DNA from: Laccaria trichodermophora
Taxonomy: Eukaryota > Basidiomycota > Agaricomycetes > Agaricales > Hydnangiaceae
Direction: 5' to 3'
Length of the DNA stretch: 64,000 bases
Assembly: GCA_018417955.1 (NCBI GenBank)
Contig: JACTVC010000002.1
Coordinates: forward strand, 372,001-436,000
Below the pieces are notes generated by a model that worked only from the letters and a program-made list of their open reading frames with translations, made no database searches and was not told the DNA's origin. Made by a program: the position numbers and the translations under genes. Each line of letters opens with the position of its first letter. The stretch's first letter is position 1. Below are positions 11,551 to 21,306 of the stretch, in pieces.

Positions 11551-13972
11551 ATGCCTCTAAAGCGACAGGCAACTCTTTCGAGAATGGAGAACTTCAACAG
11601 TGGCTCAAAGAAAAAGGGCAGGGCTGAAAAGAAGCAGAAAGTCAGGGTCAAGGAGAAAGAAAATGTGTGTAACTGATTTCACCTCTTGAAAAAGTGTTTT
11701 GAGTCCCCTGAAAAAGGTTCCAAATCACACGAATGAGTTCCAAAAACCGAAAGACGCATCATCAAGTGTGGCAGCTGGACCTGAGAAGAAAGCAGACGCA
11801 TCAGAGAAACCACGGGAAACAACTGACGGAAATCAAGATGACACATGCAAGATGGATGCTTTCATGGGCTCGTTTCAATGCAATCCATGCAGCCCTGACC
11901 CAAACCTGGCTGAAGCACTACTGTTGACTGTCCCTGTATATCGCATGTCAATGAATCAGCCGTCAGACCATTTTTACACATGCATGTACCCCTGGGATGA
12001 TGAATTCCACGATGAGGGAGACAATCCCCCTGTGGAGCAGGATGCCGATGAGGATGAGGGCCAAAGTGGGGATGAAGGTTTGCAATTACTTGCTTATTCC
12101 CTTTGTTTTTTGTAAAATGACATATGAATCAACCTAGAAACACAGAAAACTGCTGAAAACTTACCTGAGACATGTGAGGGAAAGCTCAGGGAGGCACTGA
12201 CCCTTATTCAGGCACTTGTAGCTTTGAGAGACCTGTGTGACATCTTGAATCCACCATGGAAAACAGGTGCCAGGCATCAAGATCCTGGATTTGATCTTTT
12301 TGTGCAGCAGAAAGTCGAGGGGATGATTAGTTTGTTGAATTTTTACACAACACTGCATTCATACACCTATGGAAAATGGGGGGCCTCTGCACTTCAAGTT
12401 GCTGTGTCCATGGGAAGGGGCCGTCATTGTGCTTGTGAGCTTGCCAAGTTGGTCCAACAATTTATTCAGGGGGGGATTGTACCTTTTTACCAACCAATCC
12501 ATACAGGGACTGGAACCAATCTATGTTGGTTGATCAGGATCTCGCCAACGATATCAACCTGCATCTTCAAGAGATTGGCAAGGATATCACGGTGATAAAG
12601 CTTGTTCATTTTCTCGTGCATCCTGAGGTCAAAGAAAAGCACAGAATTACAAGGAATATTTCCAAACGAACTGTGCGTCGCTATCTGAATGCACTTGGGT
12701 ATCAATACTGGACTCCAATAAAGGGGCAATATGCTGATGGACATGAACATGAGGATGTTGTGTGGTACCATGACCACAAGTTCCTGCCAAACTGGAGAGC
12801 GCTTGAAAGCCGAATGGAAAACTGGATGTCAGAAAATGAAAAGGAACATGGACCTCGCCCAAACAGAAAAATTGTCATAGTTTGGCATCATGATGAGGCA
12901 ATTGTTTATGCCAATGATCGGACTTGGCAGGGTTGGTACCATAAAGATGGCCCAGCAAAGCCTTACACCAAGGGGGAAGGCGCATCCCTGATGGTCAGTG
13001 AATTTGTGAGCGCAAAGTTTGGATGGCTCCAGTCTCCTGATGGGAGCAAAACTGCAAGAATAATAATGAAGCCAGGGAAGAACCGAGATGGATATATGAC
13101 AGCAGAAGATATCAGTGCCCAAGCCGAAGTTGCAATGGACATACTCATGGAGTTTTACCCTGAGTATGAGCATGTTTTCATCTACAACAATGAAACACCC
13201 TGAGGGATCACTCTCTGCATGTCGCATGCCTAAAAATATTCCCAAAGATGGGCATAACTGGGGGATCGAAGTTACAAAGCACGATGATAATGGGAAGGCA
13301 ATTTACTTGCCGGATGGGTCAACAGTGAAGGAGAAAATCAAGATGGGAGATGCCAAGTTCAATGGGTCTCCCCAGCCACTCTATTTTCCAGAGGGCCATG
13401 CCCATGCTGGTGTCTTCAAAGGAATGGCTGTCATTTTAGAAAAGCGCAGCCTTATCAAAGAGGCAAAATTATGTGCAGAGTGTAAGGGCTTCAAGTGCAC
13501 GCCCCCTGCCATCAATTGCTGTTGCCGCAGGGTCCTGTACAACCAACCAGACTTTGCACATGTTACGACCATTCCTGAAAACACATGCAATGCTTGTGGC
13601 TTTCGCATCATCTACCTCCCGAAATTTCACTGCGAGCTAAACTTTATCAAGCAATGTTGGGGTTATGCCAAGAGAATTTATCGTCTGAACCCCCCTTCAC
13701 CTCGCGAAGATCAGCTCAAGAAGAATGTAATTGCTGCGTTGGACTGTATCCCTCTCACAACAATGCGGTGGTGTGTACATTCTATTCAATTTGTCACATT
13801 TGTCACTCTCACACTTTTATTTAGATTTTCCAATCACTCACGCAAGTTTATGGATGCATACACAAAAGGGCTCAATGGCTGGCAGGCTGCCTGGGCTGCA
13901 AGGAAATATAAGGGTCATCACGTTCTCCCAGAAACTCTTATGGATGATCTTGAGAAGGCTAATATGGCTTGA
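11551..13972 (+). pseudogene. Broken DDE superfamily endonuclease (transposase)
   Basis: The start at 11551 gives a basic N-terminus. An intron at 11667-11703 leads into VPLKKVPNHTNEF and a second at 12078-12137 into ETQKTAENLPETC. Family blocks follow: HTH-like ISKRTVRRYLNALGY and KGQYADGHEHEDVVWYHD, first catalytic Asp in VIVWHHDEAIVYANDR, and KPYTKGEGASLMVSEFVS. The second-Asp block now reads VFIYNN. Then come LYFPEGHAHAGVFKGMAVIL, ECKGFKC...CCCRR, and LPKFHCELNFIKQCWGYAKR with the last acidic residue. Damage: a frameshift near 12500, a frameshift with small deletion near 13188-13195, Asp to Asn at the second catalytic position, and a TGA split by the intron at 13771-13824 where the family has Arg. 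The element cannot mobilise itself. Assignment to the mushroom Tc1/IS630-like DDE family rests on remembered family blocks. Confidence 0.85.
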
Positions 13973-14231
13973 TTTATCTTGACAATATGCTTTAGACATA
14001 ACTTGGGGGTCTAATGCTTCTAAACTTACTTACTGTATGTACAAATGTATTTTGGGATCTCCTTTGCAAGATCATTGTATTTTGCTCTGAAAATTGGTAA
14101 ATACATTCCAAACACTATTTCGAACAAAAGTATGGGACCTGATTTTTAATTCCCTTTGTTTTCCTTGCTATACCTGATGTTTTGTTTAGAAAATACGAAA
14201 TAGGAAGTTGAATGTCACAAAGAAGTAATGA

Positions 14232-14268
14232 CATGTGACATTGGTGGAGTATGGATGTCCCATACCTT
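14232..14268 (-). repeat. Right terminal inverted repeat of DDE element
   Basis: Reverse complement of 11279-11315 with three mismatches; outer end CCCATACCTT. Confidence 0.85.
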
Positions 14269-14329
14269 AGTGAAATTTGTATAATGGCCTGTTACAATGA
14301 GTTTCACACATTGACTTCAAAAAGATATT

Positions 14330-14640
14330 TAAGTACACCAGCAGGGCAATCCTTCCACAAATATTACCCCACTGGTGATGTAATTTCTTTTTATAATATC
14401 CAATAGGACCAGCCACCACACATTGCCTTCACAAACATAATGGCCTATCTGAATGAGCTTCAGACATATAGGTAATCAAGTGCACCAGCAGGGCAACCCA
14501 CCAACAAACATTTCTCCACCAGTGATGTAATTCTTTTATCACACTCTGCAGAACTAACCTGCCATCAACCTCTGCCAAATTTTCATCCTCTGCCAAGCTA
14601 AGCACTGCACATTGCCTCCTAAAACACTACAAATCTAATG
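14330..14640. repeat. Dispersed repeat, right of the DDE element
   Basis: Two diverged units with CACCAGCAGGGCAA, CACTGGTGATGTAAT/ACCAGTGATGTAAT and ACACATTGCCTTCACAAACA. They match the block at 10370-10680. Confidence 0.6.
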
Positions 14641-15059
14641 GTCCTTCAGACAATATAATCTCTGTTGCTGATAGCCAGAGGTAACCAACTATTCACAGGG
14701 CCACATACTGTGAAAAGGCATTGCTGCAACAGGGATGGTCCAGTTATCCTGTGTCTTCCTGGGCAGAGACCCATCAAAGTTGAAATCTGTGCCTTGGTCC
14801 TTTCCAAATTGAGGTGATGCACCTGGTGCACAGACCCTCCACCAGATGCAAACAGACCCTGCATCCCAATGAATAGCAACGCACTCACCCAATCTCAAGC
14901 CATATAACCTCCAAACCAGCCAGTTGATAGACATAGCTGCCATGTTCATTACTATGTAAAAATCTCTGAGATGTTTTGTTTTTGTAGACAAACAAAGGAA
15001 AGGGTGTTTTATGTCAATAATCTCTATCAAATCTTGACTGCATTATGGCATTGCAATGA

Positions 15060-15520
15060 AAATCATCAAGACTTTTTTTTTCCTTTTGAACAACTTATCA
15101 TCAGGCCTAGCTTGTTGGAATCATGCTTTTCCAAGCTTTTCAAAGGTGGTTCTTATATGGGTTGAAGCTCATTATTACATTTTGCAGAGCTCAAACAATG
15201 TGTGAAATGCTATATTTTACAATAAAACCATCAAGACTTGGCTTTTCCCCAAACAACTTATCATCAGGCATAGCTTGTTGGAATCATGCTTTTCCAAGCT
15301 TTTTAAAGGTGGTTTTTACATGGGTTGAAACTCATTATTACATTTTGTGGAGCTCAAACAAAGTGTGAAATGGTACATTTTACAGTAAAACCATCAAGAC
15401 TTATCTTGCTCCTGAACAACTTATCATTGGGCCTAGCTCATTCAAATTCTGCCTTCTCCAGCTTGACAGAGATGGTTTTTATGTGAGTTAAAAGTCATTT
15501 TTACATCATGCAGATTGTAT
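15060..15520 (+). repeat. Three tandem units of about 165 bp
   Basis: Units begin near 15060, 15228 and 15390 with CATCAAGACTT and continue with AACAACTTATCATCAGGC, AGCTTGTTGGAATCATGC and TTACATTTTGC. The third unit is the most diverged. No coding signal. Confidence 0.75.
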
Positions 15521-15539
15521 CTGACAAAGTAATCGCTAC

Positions 15540-16170
15540 TCCACCAGAGCAACTTATAAAAGTTTTACTGCCCAAGCAGAGCTATTTTGAAACAAATTGT
15601 ACTTCTCCACCATAGGCATTTAAAAAAATTACATTGCAGTGGAGCCATTGTTTAAAAGATTGCATTGAGCTGTTTTTAAGAAAATACATTACTCCAGCAG
15701 AGCCATTGAAAAAAAAAAAAATCACTGCTCTGCTGGAGCTATCATTAGAAATTGCACTGCTCTGCCAGAGCCATTTTGAAAAAATACACTGCTCTGCCAG
15801 AGCTATCTTAAGAAGAAATTGCACTGCTCTGCCAGAGCCATGCAAAAAAAATATATATTGCTCTGGCAGAGCCATTGAAAAAAAAATTCACTGCTCTGCC
15901 AGAGCTATCTTTAGAAGAAATTGCACTGCTCCAGCAGAGCCATGAAAAGAAAACGCTTTACTCTGGTGGCATCATTGTTGAAAGAAATTGCACTGCTCTG
16001 GCAGAGCCTACTTGAACAGAACTACCTAAGAAAAACATTGCTCCAGCAGAGCCATTTAGAAGATATTTTTCCTCAGTAGAAACATTGTTTGAATTCCAGT
16101 TCCCTCTCATATACATTGCCCCAATAGAACCAATTTAACAAAAGTTGCATTTCTCCACCAGAGTCTCTTT
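15540..16170. repeat. Array of 36-45-bp units with GCTCTGCCAGAGC hairpin core
   Basis: At least a dozen units of the form TTGCACTGCTCTGCCAGAGC followed by CAT and an A-run. The core GCTCTGCCAGAGC (also CTCCAGCAGAGC) is self-complementary. Open frames of about 100 codons on both strands result from the repetition and are not real genes. It is the inverted counterpart of the 10700-10950 array. Confidence 0.8.
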
Positions 16171-16311
16171 GAGATACATATATGTAGGTCCACAGATAAT
16201 TTACCTCATCACCCTTCATTAGGACTCTTATTGTGATTGATCATCCTGTATGTTTCTCTGTTGTAGTGGCTCACATCAATGGAATTTGACTGATGAGTGC
16301 AGGCCTATCAC

Positions 16312-16469
16312 TACAGTGACTAGGCAAAAGTCTTGCACCACACAAATAATTCTATATCCTCTTCAAGTTCAAGAGAATAATTACCATATATATATGGTAA
16401 CTATTCTCTTGAACTTGAAGAGGATATAGAATTATTTGTGTGGTGCAAGACTTTTGCCTAGTCACTGTA
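16312..16469. mobile_element. 158-bp foldback MITE of Tc1/mariner type
   Basis: An almost perfect palindrome: 16312-16390 is the reverse complement of 16391-16469 with one mismatched pair and no loop. The outer bases are TA followed by CAGTGACTAGGCAAAAGTC. TA plus CAGTG...CAAAAGTCTTG is the typical terminal form of Tc1-like transposons. It carries no gene and would need a transposase from elsewhere. Confidence 0.85.
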
Positions 16470-17004
16470 CCTCTGGGAGCATTCAAGCTATCTTGATACA
16501 AAAAAAATTCAGCATGATGTAGTGTTGAAAATATCAATTTCTTCCGATTTTATTTCTTTTCTTTGTTTTGACTTCTTTTGACACCCAGCACAGAACCATG
16601 AAAAGTGCTGTAAATATTTGAGGTGCTTACCATGACAGGGTACCTTGTAGGGTCTCCCACAGCAATATGAGCAGTGATAACAGATTGTGCTCATTTAAAT
16701 ATCCTTGAAACCATTTTGATCTTTTGTCATGTCTGAATCCAGGGTGATCAAAATAGTCATGCACACGATGGCACGTGACTACACGATGATCCAGGTGCTC
16801 TTGTTCCGCCCGCCCTGACCATAAATCGAAATGGGCCCTAGAAGTTCCTTAACCTGTGGCAACGACACAAAACGTTGACGTTGAACGCTACTTGTCGTCT
16901 TCGCCGACCTCAACGTTCAACACGCTTCCCAAACTCGAATACTTGTTGAGCTAGCAACCTCAGGTCCTCAACGTTGGCTAGTGAAGTTTAACGTATTGAC
17001 TACA
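16470..17004 (+). promoter_or_regulatory. Upstream region of DHTKD1-like gene
   Basis: CG dinucleotides become common from about 16750, marking the exit from the transposon block. The last 100 bases contain three AACGTT words and CAACGTTCAACACG-type runs before the start codon at 17005. No TATA box is evident. The transcription start cannot be placed. Confidence 0.4.
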
Positions 17005-20000
17005 ATGCTACGACGCACCCAAGTCATGGTTCGCAGTGCTTCCAGAGGACGGCATTACCACGACGAATCATTCGGGTACCGCAAGCCTCGTGAATATGTC
17101 TTTCCAGACTGTACATCCTTATCCTCCTCCTCTTCCTTCACCCACTCTAACCTTCCTTCCCTCCCTCCCACAGATACCCAAACCCAGCTAGACAACCGCG
17201 CAGCCAACGCCCCCCTCTTGCGATACGTTGACTCTATGCGCACGCACGGACATCGTGCAGCCCGTATCGACCCCTTGGACCTGATTCAACGTGAAGAGGT
17301 CGCCGCGCTTTTTCCGGCGAGGTACGGGCTCAAGGAAGAAGACGCAAGGTATAACGTTAATGGGATCTTGTGGACTAAACGCGTGGGTGAGCAGGGCGAC
17401 GCGGCGGAGTGGTGGACTTTGAGGGAGATTAGGAGGCATTTGAGGGAGGTGTACGTTGGTAGGATTGGGTATGAGGTTCGTGTTTCTTTCTTTGTCACTA
17501 AATGTTTGTGTGTTGATGAGAGAGCACTTCCCTAGTATATGCACTCCCCATCCAAGACGGAGAGGCTCTGGTTCTCCCATTTGTTGGAGTCGCAGTCCTT
17601 GCCGTCGCCTGAAGACACGCCGCTGACGGTCGTGGATGAGCAGAAGAAGAAGAGGATTCATGAGCTGTTGGCGAGGAGTGAAGTGTTCGACAACTTCCTT
17701 CAGCTCAAATTCCCGAATCTGAAACGCGTGAGCTTGGTCCCTCTCTCCATCCACAAAGTGCTGAACGTGAATGTAAACCAGTATGGCCTCGAAGGAGGCG
17801 AATCTATGCTTCCAGCGCTCGACTCGCTTTTCAGTGCCGCTTCTCAAGGTACCATCATCCTCCATTCTCATCACGCATATTCTAACTCAACGCAGGCGGG
17901 ATTCAACACATTGTCCTCGGTCCGTCTTGTTCCACCCCACTCATACCTGCACTAATTAACGCCCTCACCCCATACAGCAATGCCCCACAGAGGCCGCCTC
18001 AATCTCCTGACAGACCTCCTCAAATACTCCCCCACAGCCATGTTCCACAAAATCAAAGGCGGTTCGGAGATCCCTGCATATCTTGGCGCGGAGGGCGACG
18101 TGCTTAGCCACCTTGGTGAGTTTCTTTTCTTCTCATAGCTCGCTATATGCTCACGCCTGATTTCAACACACTTAGTTGCATCACCAACGCTCGACTACGG
18201 TGCTCCATTGAAAGTGTCGCTCCTACCGAACCCATCTCATCTCGGTACGTCCTCTTTCTTGCTAGTCTTAGCGTATATGCGGCTGGGCAACTAACATCTG
18301 GATCATGTTAACAGAGGCTGTCAACCCCGTCGCCCTAGGCAAAACCCGCGCCAAGCAGTTCGCACTACTCAAGACGTCCCCTGCGGAGTGTAAGCTGGGA
18401 GATAAGGTGATGTGCGTACAGCTGCATGGTGATGCGAGTTTTACGGGCCAGGGTGTGGTTATGGAGAGTCTTGGGTTGAGTGCGTTTTGGTTCTTGGGTT
18501 TTTGATCTGATATATGCTGACTGACGACTTGGTGGGATAGGTAACTTGCCGCATTTCACGAGTGGAGGGAGCGTTCATCTCGTTGTTGAGTGAGTTTCTG
18601 TTCTCGTCCTCTGTTGGGTCGTTTCTGATATGTTGTTTCTAGCAACAAGTACCTCTTTCACCTCGCTGGCGAAAACAAGGAACTAACATATCGAATGTAG
18701 TATTGGATACACGACACCCGCATCAGGCGCCCGTTCCTCAATGTACTGCTCCGATATAGGGAAGATGATCAATGCGCCTGTGCTACATGTTAATGGGGAT
18801 CATCCAGAAGGTGTGTACTTTCTTTTCGTTTTTAGGAAGAAGCTGATGGGCGATACAGATGTGGTTCGTGCTATGGATATCGCGTTTCGGTATAGGAACT
18901 ATTTCCGCAAGGTTCGTTCGCTTCCTTGTTTCGGGAAGTGTAATCTATATCAAGCTGATGATGTAGGACATCATCGTGGACCTTCTGGTTTATCGACGAT
19001 GGTATGTTCATCTCTTCCTTCCTTCTTCTTTGCTTACGCTGGCTAACGCATTCTTCAAAGGGGGTAAGCTCTCAACATTCCCACACTTGATGTTTCAAGA
19101 ATTGACACTGCGTAACAGACACAACGAACTTGACTTGCCCGGAATCACCAGCCCACTGATGTACGAAAAGATAGCAGCCAGGCAGTCCGTTCCCCAGTTG
19201 TACGAAGCGAAGCTCATCGTGCGTCGTCTCTTCCTCATTCCTCATCCTTTTCCTCCTAACGCCCTCAACTCACACAGAAGGAGAAAGTGATGTCCGAATA
19301 CGATATCGGCGCCGTCCGAACGACATACAAAGCCCACCTCGAATCGGAGCTTGCAAAAGTATCATCTTACGAGCCGACAGCGTCGATGTTAGAGGGCCAG
19401 TGGGCAGGGATGGTTTGGCCTCCTACTTCCAAGGCAGTGTGGGATCCTGAGACGGGGGTTGAGGTGGATGTGTTGAGTAGAGTTGGGAGGGGGAGTGTTG
19501 CTATTTCCGATGGGTTTGTGAGTCTTTTTCTGTTCTGTAAGGCGAAGAAGGAAGGATGCGGACTGATGAGGTGTCATAAACAAACAGGAGATCCATCCGA
19601 AGCTGCAGAGGCATGTTAAGAATCGGTTGTTGAGCGTTGAGAAGGGTACGGGGATTGATTGGGCTACTGCTGAGGTTTGTCTTCTTCCTCTTCTCCTGCT
19701 CCTCTCCTTACTTTTTGTGCGTATAGGCAATGGCATTCGGCTCCCTCATGCTTGAAGGGTACGATGTCCGTATATCGGGCCAAGACGTAGGTAGGGGAAC
19801 GTTCAGCCACCGACACGCCATGTTGGTCAATCAAAAGACGGAGGGGGTGATCGTGCCGTTGAATGATGATGAGGTGCTTGGTGCGCAGGGAAGGCTGGAG
19901 TTGGCGAATAGTTCGTTGAGTGAGATGGCTGTGCTTGGGGTGCGTTTGCTTCGTTTTGTTATTGGGTTCTTGCTAACTGAAGTGTTCTACTTTAGTTTGA

Positions 20001-21080
20001 GTATGGTGCGAGTTGGGAACGGCCGAATCTTTTGCCGATTTGGGAGGCGCAGGTGAGTTTGTTGTTTTGTTAGCTGGTTATATGCGTGGTTTGACGCTGT
20101 GTTGGTGTAGTTTGGAGATTTCTTCAATGGTGCGCAGGTTATCATTGACACGTACATCTCTTCTTCGGAAAGTACGTATTCTGGCGTTTCCAATCGTTGT
20201 TGCCCCTCAATCTGACCTTCTTCGCAGCCAAGTGGCTCAAACAAAGCGGGATCGTTATGATGCTCCCGCATGGGCTTGACGGTGCTGGACCGGAACATTC
20301 TTCATCGAGGATCGAGCGGATGCTTCAGGTTTCGTGCCTTTCTCTTCCCCTTATCCCCACCGCTCACTTATAAACAGTTGACGAATGACCGATATGACGT
20401 GGCTAGTGCCGAGCCTGCCAACATCAATATGCACGTCGTCTTCCCGACAACACCAGCACAATACTTCCACCTCTTGCGCAGGCAAATGAAGCGCAACTTC
20501 CGGAAACCGCTCATCCTTGCGGGGCCGAAAGGGCTTCTACGCTTGTCGGTATGTCCGGTTCTTCCCTTCCACTGCGAGGTTTCGCTGATGACTACTTGTA
20601 CAGGCTGCCTCGTCTTCTCTAGCGGATATGGAACCCGGGACTCGATTCCAGCCCGTCCTCGATGACCCAATTACGGCTAAGGAGAAGGAGAAAGTCAAGC
20701 GTGTGGTCATGCTTTCTGGCAAGGTATACTACGAACTGATCAAAGCGCGCCACGATCGATTGCTTGACCAAGACGTGGCGTTCATCCGGATTGAGGAGCT
20801 CGCTCCGTTTCCGTTTGATGTGCTTGAGTCTGTGCTTCGGGAATACGAGAATGCGAAGGAGTGGGTGTGGGTGCAGGAGGAGCCTAGGAATCAGGGGGCG
20901 TGGGGGCATGTGGGGTGTAGGATTGAGAGTGTGTTGCAAGGGATGGGGGTGGAGGGAGGGGAGGGGAGGTTGAGGTATGTTGGGAGGAGGGAGAGTGCTG
21001 TTCCTGCGCCGGGCGTTGGGGCGATTTATCAGAGGCAGCAGAGAGAGGTGATTGGGGGTGCGCTTGAGGGGATGTACTAG
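17005..21080 (+). CDS. DHTKD1-type 2-oxoacid dehydrogenase E1 subunit
   Basis: Thiamine-diphosphate-dependent E1 enzyme of the 2-oxoglutarate/2-oxoadipate dehydrogenase family, expected in mitochondria in lysine/tryptophan breakdown. 941 codons, close to animal DHTKD1 and shorter than OGDH. Blocks in order: Arg-rich presequence, [200 protein letters not shown]. Exons: 17005-17110, 17174-17475, 17536-17727, 17782-17848, 17896-17919, 17978-18115, 18176-18244, 18315-18479, 18541-18589, 18643-18648, 18701-18810, 18859-18911, 18967-19001, 19061-19063, 19119-19218, 19278-19517, 19588-19674, 19727-19939, 19996-20052, 20111-20171, 20228-20328, 20378-20548, 20604-21080. The sum, 2826 nt, is divisible by three. 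The ATG at 17005 is the first in frame. Confidence 0.93.
18643..18648 (+). other. 6-nt microexon of the DHTKD1-like gene
   Basis: CAACAA between introns 18590-18642 and 18649-18700. It completes Asp371, encodes Asn372 and starts Asn373 of VVDNNIGYTTP, a block conserved in the family. Without it the conserved Asn pair and the frame are lost. Confidence 0.8.
19061..19063 (+). other. 3-nt microexon of the DHTKD1-like gene
   Basis: GGG between introns 19002-19060 (ends AAAG) and 19064-19118 (GTAAGC...ACAG). It completes Trp439 and supplies two bases of Gly440 in the conserved YRRWGHNE motif. Joining the outer exons directly would make TGA, so either this exon or an unusual splice site is needed. 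Confidence 0.65.
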
Positions 21081-21306
21081 ATACTTGGGCGTTGGTTGGC
21101 GTTGGAGGTTTTGTGTAGATAGACATTACATTCTCTCAGATTCTCTCTCGGTTACTAGTACTTCCTCCGGCGCTCGCGTTTGACTTGGCAAACTCATTTA
21201 CATATACCCAATTATGGTTAATTATGAAAAAGTCTTGGGCGTCCCTTTGAAAAACATACATCAAAACGGTGTGAACGCGCGGGAACTCTTCTTTCTCCTC
21301 TGCCCC

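Larger units (their letters stand above)
11279..14268 (+). mobile_element. 2,990-bp DDE transposon with 37-bp inverted termini
   Basis: The ends are inverted repeats of each other: 11279-11315 and 14232-14268 match at 34 of 37 positions, outer end AAGGTATGGGACATCCATAC. A TA inside the outer bases (TA-TGGGACATCC ... GGATGTCCCA-TA) could be the target TA duplication typical of Tc1/mariner-like elements. The alternative is that the outer AAGG/CCTT belongs to the termini. The interior is one broken transposase gene in plus orientation. It keeps far more CG dinucleotides than its surroundings, so it is probably a later insertion. The flanking DNA carries one repeat family on both sides. Confidence 0.85.

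Noticed and set aside
14646..15030. Minus-strand frame with WRLYGLRLGECVAIHWDAG, protein-like look
   Set aside because: No family recognised, overlaps the start of the tandem repeats, and no exon partners. It could be a fragment of a transposon gene but cannot be supported.
15582..15945. Overlapping open frames in the GCTCTGCCAGAGC array
   Set aside because: Same reason: a tandem array translated on both strands, with no start context or conservation.
20619..21126. Pro-rich minus-strand frames over the DHTKD1 3' exon
   Set aside because: Antisense shadows of a confidently identified coding exon.
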